Assembly (NCBI GenBank): GCA_020692215.1 | Contig: JAIMKW010000004.1 | Span: 62,001 to 126,000 of the forward strand | Direction of reading: 5' to 3' | Source of the DNA: Sandarakinorhabdus sp. | Lineage (GTDB): Bacteria > Pseudomonadota > Alphaproteobacteria > Sphingomonadales > Sphingomonadaceae | Length of the DNA: 64,000 bases | Part shown: one piece after another, positions 16,697-25,042 of the stretch | Layout: each line of letters starts with the position of its first letter | How positions within the stretch are numbered: position 1 is the first letter of the stretch | Notes under the pieces: model-generated | The model's database searches: none | What the model was told of the DNA's origin: nothing | Seen by the model: the letters and a program-made list of their open reading frames with translations, nothing else | Made by a program: the position numbers and the translations under genes

Positions 16697-17962
16697 TCAA
16701 TTGTCCAGCCAGTCCGGAATGCGGTCCAGCGCCAGAAGCTCGTCCAGTGTCTGCCGCTCGCGGATCACCGCATAGCGCCCGCCATCCACCAGCACCTCGG
16801 GCACCAGCGGCCGGCTGTTGTAGGTGCCCGCCATGGTCGCCCCATAGGCACCGGCCGTCATCAGGGCCACAAGATCGCCTTCGTGCACGGGCGTGATCGG
16901 CCGGTCTTCTGCAAACATGTCCCCCGTCTCGCACACCGGGCCCACGATGGTCGCCACCATGTCTCCGCTGCGCGGCTGAACCGCCCGGATATCGTGATAG
17001 ACGCCATAAAGTGTCGGGCGGATCAGATCGTTCATCGCTGCATCCAGAACCAGAAATGTGCGTGTCGCGCCGGTCTTCACGGCCACCACGCGCGAAACAA
17101 GAATGCCCGCATTGCCCGCGATCAGCCGCCCCGGCTCGAACATCAGCCGCACAGCCCAGCCGGCGGTGACCCGGGCCACCATTGCGCCATAGTCCGCCGG
17201 CGAAGGCGGCAGGGGCAGCTTAGGATCATAGGGGATGCCCAGCCCGCCGCCCAGGTCCACCCGCTCCACGGGCAGGCCCGCTGCCCGAAGCCGGCTGACC
17301 AGGGCACCCAGCTTGGTGTAGGCGGCTTCCAGCGGTGTCAGATCGAACAGCTGGCTGCCGATGTGGGCGGCAATTCCGACAGGGCGGAGCCCGGGCAGGC
17401 TGGCCGCCTCGGCATACAGCGCTTCCACACGGTCCAGCGGAACGCCGAACTTGTTTTCCGCCTTGCCGGTCGAAATCTTGGCGAGGGTTCCGGCATCGAC
17501 ATCCGGGTTCACCCGGATCGCGATATCCGCGGTTGCCCCCATCGTGGTTGCCACGGCAGACAACCGCCGCAATTCCCCCTCGCTCTCCACGTTCAGCTGC
17601 AGGATTCCGGTCGCCAGCGCGGCGCGCATTTCCCCATCGGTCTTGCCGACCCCGGAAAACACGATCTTCTTTGGATCAACGCCAGCCTTCAGCGCCCGGC
17701 GCATTTCCCCTTCGGAAACGACATCGGCCCCCAGCCCTTCGCGCGCCAGCAGCCGCAGCACTGCGATATTGGGGTTGGCCTTCACCGCGAATGCAATCAG
17801 CGGATTGTCCAGCATAGAAAGGGCATCGCGCATCACGCGAGCATGGCGGCGCAGCGTTTCGGTTGAATAGCAGTAGAAAGGCGTGCCGACCGCATCGGCA
17901 ATCGCCGGCAGTGGCACCTGTTCGGCGTGCATCACGCCGTTGACCAGTTCGAAATGGTCCAT
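16697..17962 (-). CDS. lysA: Diaminopimelate decarboxylase
   Basis: 421 residues. Alanine-racemase-like barrel with the PLP lysine motif FAVKANPN (about 58-65), the PLP phosphate loop DLGGGLGIPY and the C-terminal PVCETGDMF motif containing the active-site Cys donated across the dimer. It performs the last step of lysine synthesis, meso-diaminopimelate to L-lysine. The ATG overlaps the stop of the upstream small lipoprotein by one base (TGATG), and argH lies before that: the argH / lipoprotein / lysA order is widely conserved. Confidence 0.97.
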   Translation of the reverse strand: MDHFELVNGVMHAEQVPLPAIADAVGTPFYCYSTETLRRHARVMRDALSMLDNPLIAFAVKANPNIAVLRLLAREGLGADVVSEGEMRRALKAGVDPKKIVFSGVGKTDGEMRAALATGILQLNVESEGELRRLSAVATTMGATADIAIRVNPDVDAGTLAKISTGKAENKFGVPLDRVEALYAEAASLPGLRPVGIAAHIGSQLFDLTPLEAAYTKLGALVSRLRAAGLPVERVDLGGGLGIPYDPKLPLPPSPADYGAMVARVTAGWAVRLMFEPGRLIAGNAGILVSRVVAVKTGATRTFLVLDAAMNDLIRPTLYGVYHDIRAVQPRSGDMVATIVGPVCETGDMFAEDRPITPVHEGDLVALMTAGAYGATMAGTYNSRPLVPEVLVDGGRYAVIRERQTLDELLALDRIPDWLDN

Positions 17963-18342
17963 CAGCGTTCCGGAACCGGCTGTGGGTCTGCCGGCGGTGC
18001 CGGCTTTGGGCTGGTCAGCCGGGCTGGCGGCGCAGGCGCGGGCAGCGGATCGCCAGGGAAGGGCAGCGTGCGGGCGTTGGCGGTGCCTTCGGGCGGAAGG
18101 CTGAACAGATCGTCCGGGCGCACTTCCAGTTTCACGGTCAGATCGTCCACGCGAACCGGCCGGGCATCGGCCGGCAAGGCCAGTCCGGCTTCCACCCGCT
18201 TGCGTTCTTCGGCGATGGCCTCGCGCTGTTCGTCCTTCGACAGCGCCGGGTCTGGCGGCAGCAACCGGGTTACCGGTGCCTTGTAGCCGCAGCCTGCCAG
18301 GGCAACGCCGACGACGATCAGCAGGCCCGGTTTCAACCCCAT
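17962..18342 (-). CDS. Small lipoprotein, LptM/YifL-like
   Basis: 126 residues. A short hydrophobic signal ends in a lipobox ([11 protein letters not shown], Cys at about residue 18), predicting a lipid-anchored envelope protein. The motif after the Cys ([14 protein letters not shown]) is of the kind seen in LptM (YifL), which assists outer-membrane LPS translocon maturation. The rest is charged, then Pro-rich (C-terminal third), and probably disordered, longer than typical LptM. It overlaps argH by 10 bp and lysA by one base, so all three are one translational unit. Confidence 0.8.
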   Translation of the reverse strand: MGLKPGLLIVVGVALAGCGYKAPVTRLLPPDPALSKDEQREAIAEERKRVEAGLALPADARPVRVDDLTVKLEVRPDDLFSLPPEGTANARTLPFPGDPLPAPAPPARLTSPKPAPPADPQPVPER

Positions 18343-19781
18343 GCAGCTATCTCCCTCAGCGCCATCTCGGCAGCTGATTCAACCCGGTTTGGCGCTGTTC
18401 CGCCAAGGCTGGTGCGGCTGGCAACGCTGGCCTCAACGCTCAGCACGGAAAACACCCGATCATCGATCCGCTTGTCGATCACCTGCAAGGTCTCCAGCGG
18501 CAGGCCATCCAGCATGGTTCCGGCTTCTTCTGCGGCCTTCACGGCGCGGCCGGTGATGTGGTGCGCCTCGCGGAAGGGAACATTTGCCTCACGCACCAGC
18601 CAGTCTGCAAGATCGGTCGCTGTCGAGTATCCGCTGGCAGCGCTCAGCCGCATCCGCTCGGGCACGAAGTCCAGCGTCTCCAGCATGCCGGCCATGGCAG
18701 CCAGGCTCAGCTCCAGCAGGTCGTGGGCTTCGAACAGGGGGGGTTTGTCGTCCTGCATGTCCTTGGAATAGGCCAGTGGCAGGCCTTTCATCGTGACCAT
18801 CAGGCCGGTCATCAGCCCCAGAATCCGTCCCGAATGGCCGCGCACCAGCTCGGCGGCATCCGGGTTGCGCTTCTGCGGCATGATGGAGGATCCGGTCGAC
18901 CATTGGTCGGGCAGCTTCACCCAGCCGAATGGCTGGCTGGCCCACAGGATGATCTCTTCGGCAAGCCGTGAAAGATGCAGCGCGCATTGCGCCGCCGATG
19001 TCAGATATTCGATCGCGAAATCCCGGTCGGAAACGCTGTCGAGCGAGTTGGCAGTGGGCCCATCGAATCCAAGCGCCTTTGCTGTCGCTGCCCGGTCTAT
19101 GGGAAAGCCCGTGCCAGCCAGCGCGGCTGCTCCCAGCGGGCTCTGGTTCAGCCGTGCCCGGGCATCGGCAAAGCGGCCATGGTCGCGCTTCAGCATTTCC
19201 ACAGTGGCCATCAGATGATGCCCCAGCGTTACCGGCTGGGCCACCTGCAGGTGGGTGAAGCCGGGCATCACGGTGGCGCTGTGTTCAAGCGCGCGTGTCG
19301 CCAGCACGGTTGCCAGCGTGCGAATCGCGGCCAGATGCCCGTCGATCGCATCGCGTACCCAAAGCTTGAAATCGGTCGCCACCTGATCGTTGCGGCTGCG
19401 CGCGGTGTGCAGTCTTCCGGCATCGGGCCCGATGATGGCGGCAAGCCGGGTTTCCACCGTCATGTGGATGTCTTCCAGCGCCATATCCACTGGAACACCG
19501 CCAGCTTCATAGTCGGCGGCAATCTGCTCCAGCCCGCCCACGATTCGCGCTGCGGCATCCGCCTCGATGATGCGTTGCGCCCCCAGCATCCGCGCATGTG
19601 CGACACTGGCTGCCAGATCCTGACGCCACAGCCGCTTGTCGAACGGGATCGAGGCATTTATCTCGGCCATCACTGCCGCCGGGCCACCTTCGAACCGGCC
19701 CCCCCAAAGCGCATTGGCGCCCGCAGCCCGATCTTCGGGGGGCGGGGCCTTCGCGCCAGAGTTTTCGCCGGAGCCTGTCAT
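18333..19781 (-). CDS. argH: Argininosuccinate lyase
   Basis: 482 residues. The fumarase/aspartase superfamily signature [12 protein letters not shown] is present, with [10 protein letters not shown] at the N-terminus, [13 protein letters not shown] and [15 protein letters not shown]. It splits argininosuccinate into arginine and fumarate. The N-terminus carries about 25 extra residues before the conserved WGGRF; the only ATG in that stretch is at 19781, which shares the CATG tetranucleotide with the ATG of the divergent TlpA gene. Confidence 0.97.
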   Translation of the reverse strand: MTGSGENSGAKAPPPEDRAAGANALWGGRFEGGPAAVMAEINASIPFDKRLWRQDLAASVAHARMLGAQRIIEADAAARIVGGLEQIAADYEAGGVPVDMALEDIHMTVETRLAAIIGPDAGRLHTARSRNDQVATDFKLWVRDAIDGHLAAIRTLATVLATRALEHSATVMPGFTHLQVAQPVTLGHHLMATVEMLKRDHGRFADARARLNQSPLGAAALAGTGFPIDRAATAKALGFDGPTANSLDSVSDRDFAIEYLTSAAQCALHLSRLAEEIILWASQPFGWVKLPDQWSTGSSIMPQKRNPDAAELVRGHSGRILGLMTGLMVTMKGLPLAYSKDMQDDKPPLFEAHDLLELSLAAMAGMLETLDFVPERMRLSAASGYSTATDLADWLVREANVPFREAHHITGRAVKAAEEAGTMLDGLPLETLQVIDKRIDDRVFSVLSVEASVASRTSLGGTAPNRVESAAEMALREIAAWG

Positions 19782-20349
19782 GAAGCGCCCATATCCTCTT
19801 GCCTTGATTGCCCTGCTTGTCGCCTGCCAGCAGGGCTATGCCCCTAAGGCCGAAGAGGGCGCCTCGCAAGCCGCAGCCTCTGCGCCCAGCGCTGCAAAGG
19901 TCGCATTCGACACACAGTTTGCGGGGCAGGCCGCACCATATCTCGCGCTGGAAACCGGGCCCGATGGCGCAACCCAGACGATTGCGGACATCGTGAAGGC
20001 AAACCCCGGCCAGAAGATCCTTGTCAATCTGTGGGCCACATGGTGTGCGCCTTGCCTGAAGGAACTGCCGACGCTCGATGCGCTCGCGGCCGACACCAAG
20101 GGGAAGCTGGTGGTTGTGCCTGTCAGCCAGGATATGGAGGGGTGGCAAAAGGTGACGCCAGCTTTTACCGCCAAAAAATATCCCAATCTGGCCACGCGGC
20201 TGGAAAGCCAGATGCAGTTCGGCTTCCAGTTGAAGGCGAAGGGCCTGCCGCTGACCATCCTGTATGGCGCGGATGGCCGGGAAATCTGGCGCTACGCCGG
20301 CGACCGCGACTGGAACGCCGCCGAAGCGCGGGCGAACATCGGCGTCTGA
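19780..20349 (+). CDS. TlpA-family thioredoxin-like lipoprotein
   Basis: 189 residues. A signal with lipobox LLVAC (Cys16) predicts a periplasm-facing lipoprotein. The thioredoxin domain has the redox motif WATWCAPC (Cys89, Cys92) and a cis-Pro region LPLTILYG. TlpA/ResA-like proteins reduce disulfides of exported substrates such as cytochrome c or copper-site proteins; the substrate here is unknown. Its ATG overlaps the argH ATG head to head (CATG), so its promoter must lie inside argH. The gene converges on an exported superoxide dismutase, with a 12-bp palindrome holding both stop codons. Confidence 0.93.
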   Translation: MKRPYPLALIALLVACQQGYAPKAEEGASQAAASAPSAAKVAFDTQFAGQAAPYLALETGPDGATQTIADIVKANPGQKILVNLWATWCAPCLKELPTLDALAADTKGKLVVVPVSQDMEGWQKVTPAFTAKKYPNLATRLESQMQFGFQLKAKGLPLTILYGADGREIWRYAGDRDWNAAEARANIGV

Positions 20350-20353
20350 GGCC

Positions 20354-21070
20354 TCAGCGCTTCAGCGCAATGGCTTCGTCGTAGATTTCGTTTACCCGGC
20401 CCCAATTCACCACATCCCACCATTTCCCCAGATACTCGCCGCGGCGGTTGCGGTAGTTCAGATAATAGGCATGCTCCCACACATCGTTCGCCAGGATTGG
20501 ACGGCCCTTCATGGGGGCAAGATCCATTAGCGGATTGTCCTGGTTGGGGGTGGAAACAACGGCGAGTGTGCCATCCGCCTTCAGGATGAGCCACGCCCAG
20601 CCCGATCCGAACTGGCTGGTGCCGGCCTGCTGGAAAGCCGCCTTGAACGCATCCATGGAACCCCATTGCCTTTCGATGGCAGCAACAAGGCGCGCCGATG
20701 GCTGGCCGCGCTGCCCTTCGGGCGCCATCAGGCCCCAGAAGAACCGGTGGTTCCAGTGCCCGCCGCCATTGTCGCGGATCGCCTTGGGCAGCGTGGATAC
20801 CCGCGCCATCAGTTGCTCGAGGCTCAGGCCCTTCAGCGCCGGGTCGGCGCTCACGGCCTTGTTCAGATTGTCGACATAGGCCCGGTGGTGTCTGCCGTGG
20901 TGCAGCTCCATCGTCTCCTTGTCGATCACGGGTGCCAGCGCATCGGTGGCATAGGGCAGAGGGTCCAGCGTGAAGGCGGGCTGCTGCGCTGCCTGCTCGA
21001 TCGGGGCAGCCTGCGCAAAGGCAGCGGGCGCTGATGCCAGCAGCAGGGCGGCAACGATCGGTTTCAGCAT
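20354..21070 (-). CDS. Exported Fe/Mn superoxide dismutase
   Basis: 238 residues: a Sec signal peptide (residues 1 to about 20, LKPIVAALLLASAPAAFAQ) then a full Fe/Mn SOD. Metal-site motifs are visible: ELHHGRHHRAYV, GGHWNHRFFW and DVWEHAYYLNYRNRRGEY. The enzyme converts superoxide to peroxide; the signal peptide places it in the periplasm, unlike the usual cytosolic SodB. Start chosen at ATG 21070 behind AAGGAGTGAAG; an earlier in-frame start would put 15 charged residues before the signal. Confidence 0.93.
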   Translation of the reverse strand: MLKPIVAALLLASAPAAFAQAAPIEQAAQQPAFTLDPLPYATDALAPVIDKETMELHHGRHHRAYVDNLNKAVSADPALKGLSLEQLMARVSTLPKAIRDNGGGHWNHRFFWGLMAPEGQRGQPSARLVAAIERQWGSMDAFKAAFQQAGTSQFGSGWAWLILKADGTLAVVSTPNQDNPLMDLAPMKGRPILANDVWEHAYYLNYRNRRGEYLGKWWDVVNWGRVNEIYDEAIALKR

Positions 21071-21220
21071 GGCATCTTCACTCCTTCTGGCCATGCGACT
21101 CCTAGGCTCCGCCAACCGATCGGCAAGCCGGTTTCGGCGGATAGAGAGTTGCCTGCGGCAAAGTGGCCGGGCCGGCGCAGGGCGGGCGCCATGCGCTGCA
21201 TGGCCCCAATCCGGTTCAGC

Positions 21221-21967
21221 CTAGAACTGCACCGCCTTCTTGGCTGCGCCGTCGATCACCAGATTGGTGCCTGAAATGAAGGCAGCCCTGGGCGACGCCA
21301 GGAAGGCAACCGAAGCGGCCACTTCCTCGGGCAGGCCATAGCGGCCGGCCGGGATGGATCTTTTCGTGCCCTCGAACACTTCGGGCATGTTCGCCTCGAC
21401 CCAGCCCCAGGGGCCTTCCTTTTCATAGATCGGGCCGGGCGAAACACTGTTGAAGCGCACCGGCGCATGGGCATGGGCGAGCTGGTGCAGATAGACGATT
21501 GTAGCCGTCTTCATCGAGTTGAAGCTCTGCGGCCCGCCGAACTCTTCCAGCGCGGCGATGGATGCGATGTTGATGACATTGCCGTGCTTCGAGTCCTTCA
21601 GGTGCGGCAGCGCCACCTCGATCGCGCGATAGGTGCCGATCACGTCCACTTCGAAATTCTCGCGGAAGCCGGCCTCGTCGAACTTCATGCCGCTCGCGGT
21701 CTGGCAGGTCACCAGGATGTCGAGCCCGCCCAGCCTGGCAATCGCCCCAGCCATCGCCTTGCGGAAGGCGTCACCATCGCCGCCGGCATCGCCCGCAAAT
21801 CCGACCGAACCGGGGATTTCGCTGGCCAGCGCATCCACAGCCTCCTGACCGCGGCCGCAAAAGGCGACTGTTGCGCCTTCCGCTGCAAACAGGCGGACGC
21901 TGGCGCGGCCGATACCGCGCGTTCCGCCGACTACCAGCGCTTTCAGGCCTTTGAGTTCAAGATCCAT
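21221..21967 (-). CDS. SDR-family oxidoreductase
   Basis: 248 residues. Classical short-chain dehydrogenase: cofactor motif GGTRGIGRAS (about 14-23), NIAS (about 126-129; normally followed by a Tyr-x3-Lys). The catalytic Tyr-Lys pair is atypical: where YxxxK is expected the text reads FNSMKTA, so Phe replaces Tyr. Activity may therefore be altered. It is the last gene of the leftward dehydrogenase-complex cluster, 47 bp after the E2-like gene, and may act on the product of that complex. The substrate is unknown. Confidence 0.82.
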   Translation of the reverse strand: MDLELKGLKALVVGGTRGIGRASVRLFAAEGATVAFCGRGQEAVDALASEIPGSVGFAGDAGGDGDAFRKAMAGAIARLGGLDILVTCQTASGMKFDEAGFRENFEVDVIGTYRAIEVALPHLKDSKHGNVINIASIAALEEFGGPQSFNSMKTATIVYLHQLAHAHAPVRFNSVSPGPIYEKEGPWGWVEANMPEVFEGTKRSIPAGRYGLPEEVAASVAFLASPRAAFISGTNLVIDGAAKKAVQF

Positions 21968-22014
21968 GTCGCGTCTCCCTCAGTTTCGCTCAGATCGGGT
22001 TTGGTCACTATTGG

Positions 22015-22653
22015 TCAGGGTTGTGGCTGCACCGCTTCCAGCGCGTCGCACAAGGCTGTCAGGAAATCGCCGGCCGGCGCGCCGTCTATGGCACGATGAT
22101 CGACCGTCAGGCTAATCCCCATCATGCCGTCGCGGCCGATCCGCCCCAGCCCGATGATGGCCGTCTGCGGGCGGTTCAGCACCGGCGTGAAATGGCGCAC
22201 GCGCGTCAGCCCCAGGTTCGAGATCGAGATCGTGCCCGCCGACATTTCCCTGACGCTCAGCTTGTTGATCGGCGCCCGCTCCACCAGGCTCGCGCGCTCG
22301 GCGGCAATCTCGGCAAGCCCCTTGGCGGCACAATCGAACACGCATGGCACTACCAGCGCGCCGGGAAGCCCGATGGCCACCCCTACATTGATCGACACCT
22401 GTGGCACCACCGCGCCTTCCACCTCGTGCGCGTTGAACAGCGGGAAGCGCGGCAGTATCCTTGCAAGCGCATGGATCATCAGATCCTCATAGCCGATCTT
22501 CTGTCCGGCATCCTTCCAGGCTTGCCGGGCTTCCGTCAGTTCCCTGGCATCGGCATCGGCAAAGAAGCTCAGCTGCGCCGTCGTCTGCATCGATTCCAGC
22601 ATCCGCCGGGCTATAACGCCCCGGATGCCGGTGAATTTCAGCGGTGCGCTCAC
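22015..22653 (-). CDS. 2-oxo acid dehydrogenase E2 catalytic domain only
   Basis: 212 residues, about half a normal E2. It contains just the acyltransferase domain: GIRGVIARRMLESM at the start and the active-site motif DHRAIDG (residues 185-191, His186). The lipoyl and peripheral-subunit-binding domains are absent; a separate lipoyl-domain gene lies immediately upstream and overlaps it by 4 bp (GTGA). The GTG start at 22653 fits that overlap. Together with the E1 alpha and beta genes it would form an acyl-CoA-producing complex, with E3 supplied from elsewhere. Confidence 0.9.
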   Translation of the reverse strand: MSAPLKFTGIRGVIARRMLESMQTTAQLSFFADADARELTEARQAWKDAGQKIGYEDLMIHALARILPRFPLFNAHEVEGAVVPQVSINVGVAIGLPGALVVPCVFDCAAKGLAEIAAERASLVERAPINKLSVREMSAGTISISNLGLTRVRHFTPVLNRPQTAIIGLGRIGRDGMMGISLTVDHRAIDGAPAGDFLTALCDALEAVQPQP

Positions 22654-22886
22654 TCGATCACGGCGACAGTGTCGCCTTTGTTGACGACGACTTCGGGCTC
22701 CACCTGGATCCGAAGTGTGCCTGTCGCCGGGGCTTCAAGCTCCAGTGTCACCTTCTCCACCAGAACTTCGGCGATCAGGTCGCCCTGCTTCACCTTCGCG
22801 CCATCGGCGTAAAGCCACAGCACGATGGAGCCGGTCTTGTCGTCTTCGTCCCACAGATCGGCCGGGATCATGACGGGAGTGCTCAT
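22650..22886 (-). CDS. Free-standing lipoyl-domain protein
   Basis: 78 residues, a single biotinyl/lipoyl domain. The lipoylation lysine is Lys45 in the hairpin motif VEKVTLEL, close to the typical DKA/EKA turn of 2-oxo acid dehydrogenases. It lies between E1 beta (4-bp ATGA overlap) and the bare E2 catalytic gene (4-bp GTGA overlap), so it very probably acts as the swinging arm of this complex as a separate polypeptide. Confidence 0.92.
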   Translation of the reverse strand: MSTPVMIPADLWDEDDKTGSIVLWLYADGAKVKQGDLIAEVLVEKVTLELEAPATGTLRIQVEPEVVVNKGDTVAVIE

Positions 22887-23896
22887 GCCATCAGCTTTCT
22901 GGCTGCATCTGCAATGCGCGGTGCAAGCGGCAGGATCGCCTGCTCCATCGGCCGCGCAAAAGGAATGGGAATGTCCGGCGTCGTCACCCGCACCGGCGGC
23001 TTCTTGAAAACCGTCGGGTCGCGCTCCACGACAGATGCAATGATCTCGCCGGAAACCCCGTAGGACATATAGTCCTCGTCCGTCACGATCAGTCTGCCGG
23101 TCTTGGAAACCGATTCCATGATCCCGTCGCGGTCCAGCGGCACCAGGCTTCTGAGGTCGACGACTTCGGCGGAAATGCCATCCTTGGCAAGCGCGTCGGC
23201 CGCCTTCAGGCTTTCGTGCACGCTCATGCCAAGGCCCACGATCGTCACGTCGGTTCCTTCGCGGTACACCTTCACCTTGCCGAATGGCACTTCATAAGGC
23301 CCATCAGGCACTTCCGACAGGGTTGTCTTTATCGGCGTGCCCATCCAGCCGACGCCTGCGGTTCCCTTGTGCGTCAGGAAGATCACGAAATTCTCGTCCC
23401 GAAGCGCAGTGTGCAACATGCCCTTGGCATCGTATGCATTCGATGGATAGACGACCTTGGCACCCGGAATATGGGCAACGGTGGCGTGCAGGCACTGCGA
23501 GTGCTGGGCCGCATTGTTGTAGCCGCCGCCGGTGCCGATCAGCAGCGTCATCGGCACCTTGACCGCCCCGCCGCTCATATAGTGTGTTTTCGATGCCGTG
23601 TTCAGAAGCACATTGTAGCACACGCCGATGAAATCGATGTAGGCAAGGTCGATCACCGGGTGCATTCCGGCCATTGCAGCGCCGGCCGCCATGCCGATGA
23701 AGCCGGTTTCCGAAATCGGGGTCGATATCACGCGCTCCGGGCCATATTTGGCGCCGAAGCCATCCATCGTCCCGAAGATGCCGCCGAACTTGAAGACATC
23801 TTCGCCCATGCAGAAGATCTCGTCGCGGCGCTCCATTTCCCAATCGAGCGCTTCGCGCCCGGCGCGGGACATTGTGAGAATGCGGTTGCTGCTCAT
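22883..23896 (-). CDS. 2-oxo acid dehydrogenase E1 beta subunit (AcoB/PdhB-like)
   Basis: 337 residues. Transketolase-type beta subunit with EDVFKFGGIFG, the cofactor-domain motif PISETGFIGMAAGAAMAG and AYDAKGMLHTAL. It pairs with the alpha subunit 12 bp upstream to decarboxylate a 2-oxo acid on thiamine diphosphate. The small separate lipoyl domain that follows resembles acetoin-dehydrogenase or acetoin-like systems more than pyruvate dehydrogenase, but the substrate cannot be fixed from sequence. Confidence 0.92.
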   Translation of the reverse strand: MSSNRILTMSRAGREALDWEMERRDEIFCMGEDVFKFGGIFGTMDGFGAKYGPERVISTPISETGFIGMAAGAAMAGMHPVIDLAYIDFIGVCYNVLLNTASKTHYMSGGAVKVPMTLLIGTGGGYNNAAQHSQCLHATVAHIPGAKVVYPSNAYDAKGMLHTALRDENFVIFLTHKGTAGVGWMGTPIKTTLSEVPDGPYEVPFGKVKVYREGTDVTIVGLGMSVHESLKAADALAKDGISAEVVDLRSLVPLDRDGIMESVSKTGRLIVTDEDYMSYGVSGEIIASVVERDPTVFKKPPVRVTTPDIPIPFARPMEQAILPLAPRIADAARKLMA

Positions 23897-23908
23897 GCGT
23901 CTTGCTCC

Positions 23909-24886
23909 TCAGGCCGCAAATACGTGATCGAACGCTTCGGACGCGTCGGGATAGGGGGCATCCTTCGCGAACTGCATGGCTTTTGCCATGCGCTCGGTTG
24001 CGGCTGCCTGGATCGCGTCGGCCTGCGCCTCGGTGATGACACCGTCGCGGATCAGCTTGGCCCGATACAGCGGGATCGGATCCGCCTGCTTCATCTGCTC
24101 GGGAATATAGCCCTGCTGATCGCCCATGAAGTGCCCGGCAAGCCGCGCAGTCTTCAGCTCCAGGATCGTGCCTCCCAGCCCGTCACGGGCGCGCTTCACG
24201 GCGCGGGCTGCAGCTTCATAGATATCGTCGGGGTCGTTGCTGTCGACATATTCGCCCGCCATCCCATAGCCGGCAGCCCGATCGGAATTGCGCTCGATGG
24301 CAGTCGATTCGGATTTGGCGGTGGAAACCCCCCACTCATTGTCCTGCACCACGGTGATCACGGGTAGCTTCCACAACCCCACCATGTTCATCACTTCGTG
24401 GAATGCGCCCTGGTTGGCCGCGCCCTCGCCCAGGAAGGTCACCGCCACACCCGGCTTCTTCTGCAGCCTGCGGGCCAGAGCCATCCCTGCGGCTGGTGCC
24501 ATGCCCTCGGCGATGATGCCTGACGACGCGAAATTCACCGCCGGGTCGTAGATGTGCATATGGCCGCCTTTGCCTTGAGAAAGCCCGGCCTTCTTGCCCA
24601 GCAGTTCGGCCGACATCCGGTCAAGATCGACCCCGCGGCACACGGCGACATGGTGCGGCCGGTGATCGGCCGTGATCATGTCGTCAGCCGATAGCGCCCC
24701 GCACACCCCCGCGCCAATCGGCTCGGCACCGTTCGAGCAATGCAGCTCCCCGGGAAGTGGCCCCGCACCGAAGGCGAAGATGGGCACCTTGCCCTCCCAG
24801 TACAGCGCGATCATCGCGTCATCGAAAGCGCGGCTCAAGGCCATCTTCTCTAGGAAGCCGCGGCGCAGCTCCGGCGTCAGTGTCAT
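23909..24886 (-). CDS. Thiamine-diphosphate-dependent dehydrogenase E1 alpha subunit (AcoA-like)
   Basis: 325 residues. The TPP-binding stretch GEGAANQGAFHEVMNM ... NEWG (about 150-185) and the HMHIYDP signature of AcoA/PdhA-type alpha subunits are present. I chose ATG 24886 behind GGGGAGGCATC; the frame continues far upstream but that part lies antisense to glpD and shows no family match. First gene of a five-gene leftward cluster (E1 alpha, E1 beta, lipoyl, E2 core, SDR), transcribed away from glpD. Confidence 0.92.
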   Translation of the reverse strand: MTLTPELRRGFLEKMALSRAFDDAMIALYWEGKVPIFAFGAGPLPGELHCSNGAEPIGAGVCGALSADDMITADHRPHHVAVCRGVDLDRMSAELLGKKAGLSQGKGGHMHIYDPAVNFASSGIIAEGMAPAAGMALARRLQKKPGVAVTFLGEGAANQGAFHEVMNMVGLWKLPVITVVQDNEWGVSTAKSESTAIERNSDRAAGYGMAGEYVDSNDPDDIYEAAARAVKRARDGLGGTILELKTARLAGHFMGDQQGYIPEQMKQADPIPLYRAKLIRDGVITEAQADAIQAAATERMAKAMQFAKDAPYPDASEAFDHVFAA

Positions 24887-25042
24887 GATGATGCCTCCCC
24901 AAGGTCGATAAGGGGTTCTAGACCAGCCTTGCTCAAACAAGGGCCTGACGCTTGTGGCAGATGGTGATGCAAGCGTGCGGGCGCGCGGCGGCAAAGAATC
25001 GCGTTTCCACACCAAGGGCACATCGGCTAGGGCGCAAGGCCT

